Assembly (NCBI GenBank): GCA_963835855.1
Contig: CAWIHA010000008.1
Span: 45,892-109,891, forward strand
Reading direction: 5' to 3'
DNA length: 64,000 nucleotides
Source of the DNA: CAWIHA01 sp963835855
GTDB taxonomy: Bacteria > Acidobacteriota > Terriglobia > Bryobacterales > Bryobacteraceae
Numbering within the stretch: position 1 is the stretch's first letter; every line of letters begins with the position of its first letter. Made by a program: the position numbers and the translations under genes. Below are positions 17,418 to 29,611 of the stretch, piece by piece. The notes beneath the pieces are model-generated. The model ran no database searches, was not told where the DNA came from, and was given only the letters and a program-made list of their open reading frames with translations.

Positions 17418-17518
17418 GCGACTGGTGGCACACGTCCTGGAAAAAAGCGGCGCGACCGGCGCTCGCTTCATTATAACTGGGTGGTTTCGAGAGCCCGCAC
17501 TCCGGTTTTCGTGCCGCT

Positions 17519-17704
17519 TTAGCCGTGGGCGAAGTGCATCAGCCAGCCCAAGCCGAACAGCGCAGCCAGGAAACACGCGAAGCAGAAAAGGCCGTAAAGG
17601 AGCCGTTCGCGGTCGGCCTTCCTGCTGACGATTCCGAGCACGATCGAGGTGAACAACGCAAACAAGACGGCGGCCTCGAAATGGGAAAGGTTCACTTTCG
17701 GCAT
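17519..17704 (-). CDS. Small membrane protein, two helices
   Basis: A 61-residue product, MPKVNLSHFEAAVLFALFTS onwards, with two hydrophobic segments (about residues 10-26 and 35-56) separated by a basic loop (SRKADRERLL). The ATG overlaps the stop of the upstream gene by one base (TGATG, 17702-17706), so translation is coupled. The two short membrane proteins likely act together; no function is recognised. Confidence 0.6.
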   Translation of the reverse strand: MPKVNLSHFEAAVLFALFTSIVLGIVSRKADRERLLYGLFCFACFLAALFGLGWLMHFAHG

Positions 17705-18123
17705 CAGCTCTTCTTCCCGATGGCGATTTCGTACGCGTCCACCATCGCCAGCACATTCAGCAGCCCGGCCGTGACCAGGAACTTGGTCCCGTAATCGTGC
17801 ACCGCGCCGGCCATGTCCGGCTGGGAGTAGCCGAGCCATGTGGCGATCAAGTAGGGAACGCCCGCGGCGACGTTGCAGAAAAAACCGCCGTAGTAAATGA
17901 GGATGTTCAGCAGATCCCCGCCCTGGGGCTTGAGAAACTCGCCGCGCATCATCAGCCCGAACAGGAACGTACCCAGGACGGAAAACAGCAGCAGGATGGC
18001 GCGGCCGTAACGCTTCATGAGGAAGTGGCCGCCGCCGGGAACGAACCAGGCCAGGGCGACGGCGGGCCCCCACACGCTGACGGAAGGTTTCGGCTCCTTG
18101 GCCGCTTTCTGATTGGGGCTCAT
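17704..18123 (-). CDS. Membrane protein, DUF6677-like
   Basis: A 139-residue product starting MSPNQKAAKEPKPSVSVWGP, with four hydrophobic segments. VALAWFVPGGGHFLMKRYGRAILLL resembles the GxGH-x-Y-G-R motif of small TM2/DUF6677-type membrane proteins of Acidobacteria, in which a glycine turn sits between two helices. It is coupled by a one-base overlap to the 61-residue membrane protein downstream. Family assignment is from memory of the motif and is moderate; no activity is known. Confidence 0.6.
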   Translation of the reverse strand: MSPNQKAAKEPKPSVSVWGPAVALAWFVPGGGHFLMKRYGRAILLLFSVLGTFLFGLMMRGEFLKPQGGDLLNILIYYGGFFCNVAAGVPYLIATWLGYSQPDMAGAVHDYGTKFLVTAGLLNVLAMVDAYEIAIGKKS

Positions 18124-18264
18124 CGGAAGCTTCAATTGTAGCAGACAGGATACGGCGGGTGACCGGTTGCCGGTCACGGCCCGCGGCAGGTGATAAGTGC
18201 ATTTATTCCGCCCTGATACCGGCTGCAAACATCGCCAGCGGCGGCTCCGGATGGTATTCAACGT

Positions 18265-18951
18265 ATGTGCAGCAGTGCGATCACGAGTTTCGCCGCAAGC
18301 ACCCTCCTCGGCATCGACGTTTCCCATAACAACGGCCCGGTCGATTGGCGCCAAGTCGCCGCGGGCGGCCTCGCGTTTGCCTACGCGAAAGCCACGGAAG
18401 GCACAGGCTTCGTAGACCCCTTGTTCGGCACGAACTGGGCCGCCATGAAGCAGGCGGGCCTCATGCGCGGCGCCTATCATTTCTTCCATCCCGCAAAGCC
18501 AGTTGCAGCGCAGGCCGACAAGTTCGTCTCCGTCGTCGGGCATCTCGCTGGGCGCGACTTGCCGCCCATGCTCGATCTCGAAGAGACTGTGCCGCAGAAC
18601 GAGTGGACCGGCGTTACGAAAGCAAAGCGAGTTGCGCTTGCGCTCGATTGGCTCGAGCGGGTCGAGAAGGCGCTCGGCCGCAAGCCAATCGTTTACACGC
18701 GCAGCGGGTTCGTTCAGGAAGCGTTCGATCGCGCCGGTCCGCTCGCGGAATACGTGCTTTGGATCGCGCATTACACCAGCGCACCGGCGCCCGCCATACC
18801 GCCGGGGTGGAGCGCCTGGACCATCTGGCAGTTCACGGAGACCGGCCGCGTCAGCGGAGTCAAGGGCAACGTCGATATGAACCGGTTCAACGGCACGCAC
18901 GAGGAGTTGCTGGCACTGTCCGGCACGGCCGCTGAAGGCGCGCAGCCGTAG
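18265..18951 (+). CDS. GH25-family lysozyme
   Basis: The 228-residue protein contains LLGIDVSHNNGPVDW, AYAKATEGTGFVDP, GAYHFFHPAKP and LPPMLDLEET, the strands that carry the acidic catalytic residues of glycoside hydrolase family 25. NVDMNRFNGTHEEL closes the domain as usual. GH25 enzymes cleave the MurNAc-GlcNAc bond of peptidoglycan. There is no obvious signal peptide in front of the domain, so the export route or a cytoplasmic location is unresolved. No strong ribosome site is seen at 18265. The gene stands alone, divergent from the membrane-protein pair. Confidence 0.85.
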   Translation: MCSSAITSFAASTLLGIDVSHNNGPVDWRQVAAGGLAFAYAKATEGTGFVDPLFGTNWAAMKQAGLMRGAYHFFHPAKPVAAQADKFVSVVGHLAGRDLPPMLDLEETVPQNEWTGVTKAKRVALALDWLERVEKALGRKPIVYTRSGFVQEAFDRAGPLAEYVLWIAHYTSAPAPAIPPGWSAWTIWQFTETGRVSGVKGNVDMNRFNGTHEELLALSGTAAEGAQP

Positions 18952-19100
18952 CCGGGCAGGGTGCCGAATAAGCGAAAATACTGTCGCTCCTCGCGGTTAT
19001 GGCTCGATGGGCGGCGCCGCGATTGCCGGCTATTGATTCACGACGCTGTTTCCCGGCGGGCAGCCCTGCGATTGCGTAGAATAAGACCCGGAGGCGCAAA

Positions 19101-19508
19101 ATGCACAAGCTCCAAGGAATCGGCATTGCTATTCTGCGCGTCGTGGTCGGAATCGTGTTCCTGGCGCACGGCGGCCAAAAACTGTTCGTCTACCATTTCC
19201 CCGGCGTGGCCCATGCGATGGCCTCCATGGGCATTCCTCTACCGGCAATTTCGGGCGTAGTTGTCACGCTGGTCGAGTTCATCGGAGGGATTCTGCTTAT
19301 TGTTGGCCTCTTCACGCGCTGGGCCGCAATTCTGCTGGCAATCGATATGGCCGTCGCCGTGCTCGCGGTGCACCTGAAGGCCGGCTTCTTCATGCAGAAC
19401 GGCGGATTCGAATACCCATTGACGCTGCTGGCGGCCACTGTCATGCTGGCACTGGCTGGCGGCGGGGCCCTGGCTCTCGATTCGAAGCTCTGTAAGCCGC
19501 GGTCTTAG
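19101..19508 (+). CDS. DoxX family membrane protein
   Basis: The 135-residue protein begins MHKLQGIGIAILRVVVGIVF and has LAHGGQKLFVYHFPG after the first helix, the classic DoxX/DoxD sequence. Four membrane helices follow. Family members associate with quinone or thiol redox systems, but the biochemical role of this one is unknown. GGAGG sits six bases before the ATG. The gene is followed at 19593 by a cation-efflux gene on the same strand. Confidence 0.85.
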   Translation: MHKLQGIGIAILRVVVGIVFLAHGGQKLFVYHFPGVAHAMASMGIPLPAISGVVVTLVEFIGGILLIVGLFTRWAAILLAIDMAVAVLAVHLKAGFFMQNGGFEYPLTLLAATVMLALAGGGALALDSKLCKPRS

Positions 19509-19592
19509 GCCAGCACGCTGCCCAGAGCTCAAGCCGACGCGCCCGGAAATACCAAGACGCTACGATGAAGTGAGAACGGCGTCAAGGCGGCT

Positions 19593-20495
19593 ATGTTTCC
19601 GACCACTCACCAATCGCAAAGAGCCAGCGCGGGCAGGCGCATCGCCATGATCAGCATGGCGACGAGCGCCGCGCTCGCACTCACGAAGATCTTCGTGGGA
19701 TGGATGGCGGGCTCGACTTCCGTGGTCGCGGACGGTTTTGAATCCGCCGGCGATGTGGCCACCTCGGCGCTCATCTTGTTCAGCCTGATCGTCGCCTCCA
19801 AGCCTCCGGATGAGGAGCACCCTTACGGCCACGGCCGCTTCGACCTGCTCACGGGCCTGGCGGTGGGGGCCATGCTGGGCGTGGCCGGCGTCGCCATTTC
19901 GGTGCGCTCGCTCGCGCATGCAGGCGAATTGCGCGCGCCTCCCGCGTTCTACGGTATCTGGCCCTTGCTCGGCTCCATCGCGGTGAAAATCGTGCTTTCG
20001 ACGTTTAAGTTCCGGTTCGGGAGGCGGATCGGCAGCGCAGCGCTGGTTGCCGATGCCTGGAACGACACGGTCGATATCATCTCTGGACTGGCGGCGCTCA
20101 CCGCGCTCGGCCTCACTCTCTTCGACCCCTCGCGTTTCCTAGCCGCGGACCACTATGGCGGGTTCGCCGTCGGTCTCATTGTGATCTCAACCGGCGTGCG
20201 CGTGGTGCGTGAGACCTCGCTCGAACTGATGGACACGATGCCCGGCCAGAGCATGATGGCTCGTATCCGGTCGGTTGCGCTCGAGGTGCCGGGAGTCGAG
20301 GGGGTCGAAAAGTGCTACGCGCGCAAGACTGGCTTCCAGTACCATGTGGACCTGCACCTGGAAGTCGATCCGAACATCACCGTGTTCCAATCGCACGACA
20401 TTGCAACCAGGGTGCGGATCCGGCTCAAGGAGCGTTTGGATTTCATCGCCGACGTGCTAGTGCACGTCGAGCCCTCGCCCACACGCGTCCAATGA
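19593..20495 (+). CDS. Cation diffusion facilitator (CDF) transporter
   Basis: A 300-residue protein with six hydrophobic helices and a cytoplasmic C-terminal domain (VPGVEGVEKCYARKTGFQYH, VDLHLEVDPNITV). EEHPYGHGRFDLLTGL after helix 2 is the CDF hallmark. It exports divalent metal by proton exchange. The metal site looks unusual: helix 2 has VADGFESAGDV and helix 5 has VADAWNDTVDI, so the helix-5 position usually held by His in zinc transporters is Asn. The metal may therefore not be zinc; manganese or iron is possible. Metal choice is inference. Confidence 0.87.
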   Translation: MFPTTHQSQRASAGRRIAMISMATSAALALTKIFVGWMAGSTSVVADGFESAGDVATSALILFSLIVASKPPDEEHPYGHGRFDLLTGLAVGAMLGVAGVAISVRSLAHAGELRAPPAFYGIWPLLGSIAVKIVLSTFKFRFGRRIGSAALVADAWNDTVDIISGLAALTALGLTLFDPSRFLAADHYGGFAVGLIVISTGVRVVRETSLELMDTMPGQSMMARIRSVALEVPGVEGVEKCYARKTGFQYHVDLHLEVDPNITVFQSHDIATRVRIRLKERLDFIADVLVHVEPSPTRVQ

Positions 20496-20538
20496 GGCGC
20501 GCCAAAACCGGTTATGCTTGAGACTCTGCGGACAGGCG

Positions 20539-20811
20539 CTAGGTCGCTTTTCTCGCAGCCATCGCTTTCCGGTACGCGTCCCGCAGACGCGCTTCCGTTT
20601 CCCGGCTGAGCGGCGGCAGAGGTTCGGCCGGCTCGCAGTTCCGGCAGATGCGGATGCTGCGCTTCAGGCTCTCCAGGAATTCGATGCAGGGTGGGCATCC
20701 TGCCAGGTGTGCTTCAATTTCTTGACAAGTTTCCGGAGTCAATTCCGCATCGAGGTATTCCGAAAGCAAAGCGAACACCTCCTTGCAATCTCCTTTGTGT
20801 GCAAGCGCCAT
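20539..20811 (-). CDS. Anti-sigma factor with zinc-finger (ZAS) domain
   Basis: A 90-residue protein, MALAHKGDCKEVFALLSEYL onwards, with EIEAHLAGCPPCIEFLESL: the HxxxCxxC of zinc-binding anti-sigma factors. No membrane segment follows, so it is a soluble member. A second pair of cysteines (RICRNCE) lies downstream and may add redox sensitivity. It begins 11 bases after the ECF sigma gene, the normal order for a cognate pair. It should bind and silence that sigma factor until thiol or metal stress releases it. Confidence 0.82.
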   Translation of the reverse strand: MALAHKGDCKEVFALLSEYLDAELTPETCQEIEAHLAGCPPCIEFLESLKRSIRICRNCEPAEPLPPLSRETEARLRDAYRKAMAARKAT

Positions 20812-20822
20812 TCCCGCTTTCC

Positions 20823-21455
20823 TCAATGCCCCCGGCCGCTCGGGGCTTGGCGCCGCTGCTGGTTCCGCAGATAATCGTCGAGCTTCTGCCGGATGGCGAG
20901 CCGCGCCCGGTGCAGCCGGGTCTTGATGACCTCCGGACTGACATCGAGCACATTCGCGGCCTCTTCGGTCGTAAGCTCCTCCATATCGCGCAGCAGGATC
21001 GCGGAACGGTAAATCTCGGGCAATCGAGCGATGGCCTCGTGGATCACGCTGCGCAACTCGGACCGCAACACCTGGTCGTCCGGCAGCGCCGACCAATCCG
21101 CGATTTCCAGCCTGCGGCCACCATCTTGCCCTGCGCGGGGCATGAACTCCTCAAGTGACAGCTCCTGGGCTGGCGCGAACACGCTCTTGCGCCGCTTCAT
21201 GTAACAGGCGTTGCGCGCGATGCGGAACACCCACGGCTGCACGCGCTCGGGCTCGCGGAGCTGGTCGAAGTTCTCGAAAACCTTCATAAGCGTGTCTTGC
21301 ACGACTTCCTCAGCGTCCTCGCGATGACCGCACATCAGCATCGTGTATTGAAAGATCTTCGAGCGGAAAACCTCGACGAAACGGTCGAAGGCTTCCGGCT
21401 TGCCCGCGAGCAAATCGCGCGCCAGCTCGACTTCGATTCTCTGCTCCGCCGCCAA
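20823..21455 (-). CDS. ECF-type RNA polymerase sigma factor
   Basis: The 210-residue product has region 2 (DAEEVVQDTLMKVFENFDQL, VQPWVFRIARNACYMKRRK) and region 4 (LPEIYRSAILLRDMEELTTE, VIKTRLHRARLAIRQKL) of extracytoplasmic-function sigma factors. The start is TTG at 21453-21455, six bases after GGAGG; no better ATG is in frame. It is paired with the zinc-finger anti-sigma gene downstream. The target promoters are unknown; OsmC (21506-21916), just upstream on the same strand, could be part of the same stress response, but this is inference. Confidence 0.92.
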   Translation of the reverse strand: MAAEQRIEVELARDLLAGKPEAFDRFVEVFRSKIFQYTMLMCGHREDAEEVVQDTLMKVFENFDQLREPERVQPWVFRIARNACYMKRRKSVFAPAQELSLEEFMPRAGQDGGRRLEIADWSALPDDQVLRSELRSVIHEAIARLPEIYRSAILLRDMEELTTEEAANVLDVSPEVIKTRLHRARLAIRQKLDDYLRNQQRRQAPSGRGH

Positions 21456-21505
21456 ACCCGGCCTCCGCTAGCATTGTAGCCAGCGGCCGGGCGGCGGAAC
21501 AAATC

Positions 21506-21916
21506 TTAAGCCCGCGCAGCGGCCTGGGTGCGCAGCGCAAACTCGATCGCTGGCGGATTCGCCAGCGTGCTGTGGATCAGGCACGATTTCGCCGCGCGCA
21601 ACACGCCCGCTCGATGTTTCTCGTCCGCCAAGTCTGGCGCCTCGATCTCGATCCGAAACCCGTCGAGCCGCGCCGGACCCTGCACTTTTTCCGCCCAGAC
21701 CCGGACCTTCAAGCCATCCATTGGCAGCGACCGCGCGCGCAGATACTCCGCCGCGTAGTAACCTACACAGGTTCCGAGCGAGGCCAGCAGGAATTCCGGC
21801 GGCGTCATGCCAGCGTCCGTGCCCTGCCCCCCGGCAGGCTGATCGCAGACGATTTTATGCCCCCGCGTCGAGGCTTCAAATTTCATACCACTGAGATGAG
21901 TGACAGTGATTTCCAT
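21506..21916 (-). CDS. OsmC/Ohr-family protein
   Basis: The start at 21916 (MEITVTHLSGMKFEASTRGH) is preferred over an upstream in-frame TTG. The 136-residue protein has MTPPEFLLASLGTCVGYYAA and RAAKSCLIHSTL, which supply the two conserved cysteines of the OsmC/Ohr fold. These proteins reduce organic hydroperoxides or act as osmotically induced thiol proteins. It is divergent from the RND efflux operon, with a 98-base shared upstream region, and just upstream of an ECF sigma pair. Confidence 0.85.
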   Translation of the reverse strand: MEITVTHLSGMKFEASTRGHKIVCDQPAGGQGTDAGMTPPEFLLASLGTCVGYYAAEYLRARSLPMDGLKVRVWAEKVQGPARLDGFRIEIEAPDLADEKHRAGVLRAAKSCLIHSTLANPPAIEFALRTQAAARA

Positions 21917-22014
21917 ATTTTTAAAGCTCAATGGTCTGGATTCACTCCACGCGAGAAAGGTGACGCGGTATTTTTGTCACCCCTGCGCCCAAGCTGCATC
22001 CTACCCCTTGAACC

Positions 22015-23349
22015 ATGCAGAAGATCCTAATCTCCCTGTTTTTGGTCCTGCCGGCGTGGGCCGGGGGGCCGCTGACTCTGCCCGATGCCGTAAAAATGGC
22101 GCTCCAGAAACATCCGGCCGTCCAAGCCAGCCAGAGCGGCGTCAAGGCCGCCCAGGAGCGCATCAGCGAGGCGCGCAGCGGCTATCTACCGAAGCTGAAT
22201 TACGCCGAGACATACCTGCGCAGCGACAACCCGGTGATCGTCTTCAGTTCGCTGCTCACCGAGCACCAATTCACGGTGGATAATTTTGCGATCGGAGCCT
22301 TGAACCGGCCCAATTCGATCAATAACTTCCAGTCGCAGGTCACGGTTGACCAGGTAGTCTACGACGGCGGCCAGACCCGACTCGGTGTGAAGTCGGCCGA
22401 ATTGACGCGCAGCTTGAGAACCGAGGATGAGCGTCTCACGAAGATGGAGGTCATCGCCGGGGTCGTTCGCGCGTACGATGGCGCGGTGCTGGCCGCAGAG
22501 AGCCTGAAAGTGGCGAACGAAGCGGTGCGATCGGCCGAAGCGGACCTGAACCGCGCGCGATCCGTTCGCTCCGCCGGCATGTCCACCGATGCCGACGTTC
22601 TCTCGATTGAGGTTCACCTGGCGGCGATGCGCGAGCAGCAGATCCGGCGCAAGGCCGACCTCGAGGTGGCGTCGGCCGCAGTGAACGAAGCGCTCGGCCT
22701 GCCCCTCAGTGAACCGCACGAGCTGACTACGCCGCTCACCGCCGCGCCGGCCGAATCCCTGCCGCTGGAGCAATATGAGAAGGAGAGCATGGCATCACGG
22801 CCCGAGGCGAGGCAGGCGCGGCTGGCCACAGGTCTGGCAGAGACGCAGAGCGCAGCAGCGCGGTCGTCGCTGCTGCCCCAGGTGAGCGTGCACGCGGGAT
22901 TCGAAGCCGATCGCCAGCATTTCGCTTCGCGCGGCGGCGCCAACTGGCTGGCGTCGGCCTCGCTGCGCTGGAATATCTTCAACGGGTTTGCCGGCCGCGC
23001 CCGCATCGGCGAAGCGGCATTCAGCCTCGATCGCGCGCACGCGCAGCAAAACCAGACCCGCGCTCAGATCAAACTCCAGGTGCGCCGCGTGTACGCCGAT
23101 TTCACCTCCGCCAACCAGAGGATCGACGTGGCACAGGCGGCGGTGGCAATGGCCGAGGAGAGCCTGCGCATCACAAAGAACCGCTACGACAACGGCCTGA
23201 GCAACGTGACCGACTTGCTGCGTACCGAGACTGCGCTGCTCGAGGCCAGGAACCGTAAACTCGCCGCGATCTATGACCAGCGGCTGGCCGCCGTGAACCT
23301 TGCGCTCGCCGCCGGAACGCTCTCCGAAGACTCCAGGGTGCTCTTATGA
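22015..23349 (+). CDS. TolC-like outer-membrane efflux protein
   Basis: The 444-residue product has a signal peptide (MQKILISLFLVLPAWAGG) and two repeats of long helices typical of outer membrane efflux proteins: LPDAVKMALQKHPAVQASQS near the start and AQAAVAMAEESLRITKNRYD with NGLSNVTDLLRTETALLEAR near the end. It forms the trimeric exit duct for the adaptor and pump genes that follow. Its stop overlaps the adaptor start by four bases (ATGA). The substrate of the system is unknown. Confidence 0.9.
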   Translation: MQKILISLFLVLPAWAGGPLTLPDAVKMALQKHPAVQASQSGVKAAQERISEARSGYLPKLNYAETYLRSDNPVIVFSSLLTEHQFTVDNFAIGALNRPNSINNFQSQVTVDQVVYDGGQTRLGVKSAELTRSLRTEDERLTKMEVIAGVVRAYDGAVLAAESLKVANEAVRSAEADLNRARSVRSAGMSTDADVLSIEVHLAAMREQQIRRKADLEVASAAVNEALGLPLSEPHELTTPLTAAPAESLPLEQYEKESMASRPEARQARLATGLAETQSAAARSSLLPQVSVHAGFEADRQHFASRGGANWLASASLRWNIFNGFAGRARIGEAAFSLDRAHAQQNQTRAQIKLQVRRVYADFTSANQRIDVAQAAVAMAEESLRITKNRYDNGLSNVTDLLRTETALLEARNRKLAAIYDQRLAAVNLALAAGTLSEDSRVLL

Positions 23350-24490
23350 GACTGCAACTCCCTTTCCTGACCCTTTCCACGCTCCTACTGACCGCATGCG
23401 GCGGCAACGCGCCGCGTGAGGCAGCGGATATGAAAAGCGCGTCAATGCCAGTGCATGCGCTCACGCTTTCACTCTCGGAGTTGCCAGACACTTACGAGGC
23501 GGTGGGAACGGTGCGGGCGCGGACTGCGGCCGTGATCTCCAGCAAGGTGATGGGTTACGTGCGCGAAGTGAGCGTGCGTCCCGGAGATCGCGTGCGCCAG
23601 GGCCAGATGCTCGTCTTGCTGGACGCCCGCGACCTAGAAGCCGCAGACCGGCAAGCGGAGGCCGCGCGGAACGAGGCTGCGAGCGCGATACCGGAAGCCG
23701 ACAACGCCATCGCCGCGGCTAAGGCCAGCCTCGATTTGGCCCAGGTGACATTCGCTCGCATGAAAGACCTGTTCGAAAAGACATCGGTGTCGAACCAGGA
23801 ATTCGATGAGGCCTCCGCGAGGCTGAAGCTGGCCCAGGCCAACTACGAGATGGCCGTGGCGAAGCGCCATCAATTGGCTTCTAAGGTCATCGAGGCCGAG
23901 CAGGCCTGGAAATCTGCCGAAGTCATGCGCGGTTACGCCGAGATCCGCGCGCCTTTCGACGGCATCGTGACCGAAAAAAACGTCGAGCCCGGCAACCTGG
24001 CGGCGCCCGGCACGCCGTTGCTCACCATCGAACGCGCGGGCGGCTATCGTCTGGAAGCATCCGTCGAGGAATCGAAGCTCACGGCGGTACGCACGGGCCA
24101 ACCTGTATCGGTGACGCTCGACGCGCTCGGCGGCCCGCTCGATGGGCGCGTTTCAGAGATCGTGCCGGCGCTGGATGCCGCCTCCCGCGCGTTCCTCGTC
24201 AAGATCGATCTGCCCGCAACGCCGCAGCTCCGCTCGGGGCTGTTCGGGCGCGCGCGATTCACACTCGGCAAGCGCGAGGCGCTGAGCGTGCCGTCTGCGG
24301 CGGTCACCGAGCGCGGACAGTTGCTCACGGTCTTTGTAGCCGAGGGCGGCCAGGCCCATGCGCGTTTCGTCACGCTGGGCCGAACATTCGGGGACCGCGC
24401 CGAAGTGCTCTCCGGTTTGACGCCCGGCGAGAAGCTGATCTTCCCGGTTCCGGCGGGTCTCCTGGACGGCGCCAAGGTGGAGGTCCGCCC

Positions 24491-24494
<4 letters not shown>
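23346..24494 (+). CDS. RND periplasmic adaptor lipoprotein (HlyD/MFP family)
   Basis: The 382-residue protein starts MRLQLPFLTLSTLLLTACGG, with a lipobox (LLTAC), so it is anchored to the inner membrane. It has the split lipoyl domain (VISSKVMGYVREVSVRPGDR, YAEIRAPFDGIVTEKNVEPG), a helical hairpin rich in Ala/Glu between them, and a beta-barrel. It bridges pump and duct. It overlaps the duct gene by four bases and the pump gene by four (GTGA). Confidence 0.92.
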
Positions 24495-27720
<3,226 letters not shown>

Positions 27721-27724
<4 letters not shown>

Positions 27725-27906
27725 CACTCGATCGCTACCTGCGCATGATCGCCGGTTTTTTCGTCCTGGCCAGCGTGGCCCTGGGCTACTGGGTCAGCCC
27801 TTGGTTTTATTGCTTCACCGCCTTCGTCGGGCTGAACCTGTTCCAATCCGCCTTCACGAACTGGTGCCCGATGATGACGTTTCTGAGAAAACTCGGCGTG
27901 AAGTGA
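27721..27906 (+). CDS. DUF2892 small membrane protein
   Basis: A 61-residue protein, MTLDRYLRMIAGFFVLASVA onwards, with two membrane helices and NLFQSAFTNWCPMMTFLRKL, the conserved end of DUF2892 (the membrane part of YgaP). It overlaps the pump gene by four bases (ATGA), so it is the fourth cistron of the efflux operon. In YgaP the domain anchors a rhodanese; here the rhodanese part is missing. The role in efflux is unknown. Confidence 0.82.
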
Positions 27907-27942
27907 GCAGACCTGGTGACTACCAGCTAGAGGCCGCCTGAA

Positions 27943-28032
27943 GGCGCGTGGCGCACGCCCGTGGCGTGCCGCGCCGCCACTCTTGGCGACGCCCGGCTCT
28001 GGCCGCGAAAACTTGTCCGCAGGAGTGCGGAC
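27943..28032. repeat. Structured intergenic element with two hairpins
   Basis: The 329-base gap between the efflux operon and cydA holds two strong inverted repeats. The first (27943-27975) has inner arms GCACGCC / GGCGTGC around CGT and outer arms GGCGCG / CGCGCC. The second (28015-28032) is GTCCGCA / GGAG / TGCGGAC. A weaker one follows at 28037-28049 (ACGCT / GAG-type loop / AGCGT). No gene was recognised. It may be a dispersed repeat of the genome or a terminator region of the efflux operon; there is no T-run. Confidence 0.5.
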
Positions 28033-28186
28033 ACGGCACGCTGAGAGCGTACGCCACGCCGCCCAGAAGGGCCAAGGTTGATACCCCTGGAAGCTATTCG
28101 ACTGAAAGGCGAAAGGCAGATCCAGAGGCAGGAGTTAAACCGGCCCTTGACGCCGCTGCCTCGCGCGGCGCGCGTCTTTTTCGCGC

Positions 28187-28215
28187 TTGCGCGCAACCGG
28201 CCCGCTTCCCATAAT
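28187..28215 (+). promoter_or_regulatory. Putative cydAB promoter
   Basis: TTGCGC (28187-28192), 17 bases, CATAAT (28210-28215), 20 bases before the cydA ATG. The -10 box is good; the -35 box is weak. No FNR- or ArcA-like box was recognised. Confidence 0.45.
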
Positions 28216-28235
28216 GGTTGCGAGGGTTTTGGACC

Positions 28236-29600
28236 ATGGACTCCATTCTCGCGCTCGATCGATTCCACTTCGCTTTTACGATTACCTTCCACTACATCTT
28301 CGCCCAGCTCACCATGGGCCTCGCGCTGCTCATCTTCATTCTGAAGACGATAGGCTTGCGCAGCGGCGACGGCCGCTACCACCGCGCCGCGCGCTTCTGG
28401 ATCAAGATCTTCGCCATCAGTTTCGCCATCGGCGTGGTGACCGGCATCCCGATGGAATTTCAGTTCGGCACCAACTGGGCCGGGTTTTCCAAGGCCGCGG
28501 GCGGCGTGATCGGGCAGACGCTGGCGATGGAGGGCGTCTTCTCGTTCTTCCTGGAGTCTACCTTCCTGGGCCTGCTGTTATTCGGTGAAAAGCGCCTGGG
28601 GCCAAAGGGGCACTGGGTCGCGTCCCTGCTGATGTTCGCCGGCACTTGGCTTTCCGGCTTCTTCATCGTGGCCACAAACGCCTGGATGCAGCACCCGGTC
28701 GCCTACAGGATGGCCCCGAACGGCCAGGCGCTGCTCCAAAGTTTCTGGGGGCTGTTCTTCAACCCGTGGCTGGGCTGGATGTACCTGCATAACATGATCG
28801 GCACCGTGATCACGGGGAGCTTCGTGATGGCCTCGGTCGGAGCGTTCTACCTGCTGAGCCGCAAGCACGAGGACTACGGACGCATCTTCGTCCGCCTCGG
28901 CGTGATCGCGGGTTGTGTGGCCGCGCTGCTGGCGGCGTTTCCGACCGGCGATTCTCAGGGCAAAATGATCGCTTATCACCAGCCGCCGACCCTGGCCGCC
29001 ATGGAAGGATTATTCACCACCACGCAGGGTGCGCCGCTGGTCATCCTGGGGCAGCCGGATACCGAAAAGCGCAGGCTCGACAACCCCGCGCTGGCGCCGC
29101 GCATGCTGAGCTTCCTGACCTACCGCCGGTGGATGGCCGAGGTGAAAGGCCTGGATGCCTTCCCGAAGGAGAACGCGCCGGACAACATTGCGCTGCTCTA
29201 CTACAGCTATCACATCATGCTCGGACTGGGCACCATCTTCATCGCCGTGATGTCGGTCTCGGCGTGGCGCCTCTGGAAAGGCAAACTCTATGACGGGCGC
29301 GGGTGGCTGTGGGTGCTCATGCTGATGCTGCCGTTCCCGTTCATCGCGAACACGGCCGGCTGGATGACCGCCGAGCTCGGCCGGCAGCCTTGGCTGGTTT
29401 ACGGCGTCATGCGCACGAGCGAGGGTCCTTCCATGAACGTGTCATCCGGCAATACGCTGTTCACGCTGATCGGATTTATGGGCATGTACGCGCTGCTGGC
29501 GATCCTGTTCCTGTTCCTGACCCACCGCGAAATCGATCGCGGCCCGGCGCCGGCGGGCCTGCCGGAGAGATCCGCGGGAGCGGAGAAAACCGCACTGTAG
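28236..29600 (+). CDS. cydA: Cytochrome bd oxidase subunit I
   Basis: The start at 28236 (MDSILALDRFHFAFTITFHY) gives 454 residues and the normal N-terminus with the haem-ligating His. GRQPW is present in WMTAELGRQPWLVYGVMRTS, and the quinol loop (HQPPTLAAMEGLF) is short, as in the CIO-like type. The enzyme oxidises quinol and reduces oxygen to water with high affinity, without pumping protons. A promoter lies at 28187-28215. cydB follows 11 bases downstream. Confidence 0.93.
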   Translation: MDSILALDRFHFAFTITFHYIFAQLTMGLALLIFILKTIGLRSGDGRYHRAARFWIKIFAISFAIGVVTGIPMEFQFGTNWAGFSKAAGGVIGQTLAMEGVFSFFLESTFLGLLLFGEKRLGPKGHWVASLLMFAGTWLSGFFIVATNAWMQHPVAYRMAPNGQALLQSFWGLFFNPWLGWMYLHNMIGTVITGSFVMASVGAFYLLSRKHEDYGRIFVRLGVIAGCVAALLAAFPTGDSQGKMIAYHQPPTLAAMEGLFTTTQGAPLVILGQPDTEKRRLDNPALAPRMLSFLTYRRWMAEVKGLDAFPKENAPDNIALLYYSYHIMLGLGTIFIAVMSVSAWRLWKGKLYDGRGWLWVLMLMLPFPFIANTAGWMTAELGRQPWLVYGVMRTSEGPSMNVSSGNTLFTLIGFMGMYALLAILFLFLTHREIDRGPAPAGLPERSAGAEKTAL

Positions 29601-29611
29601 CGGAGGCGCAT

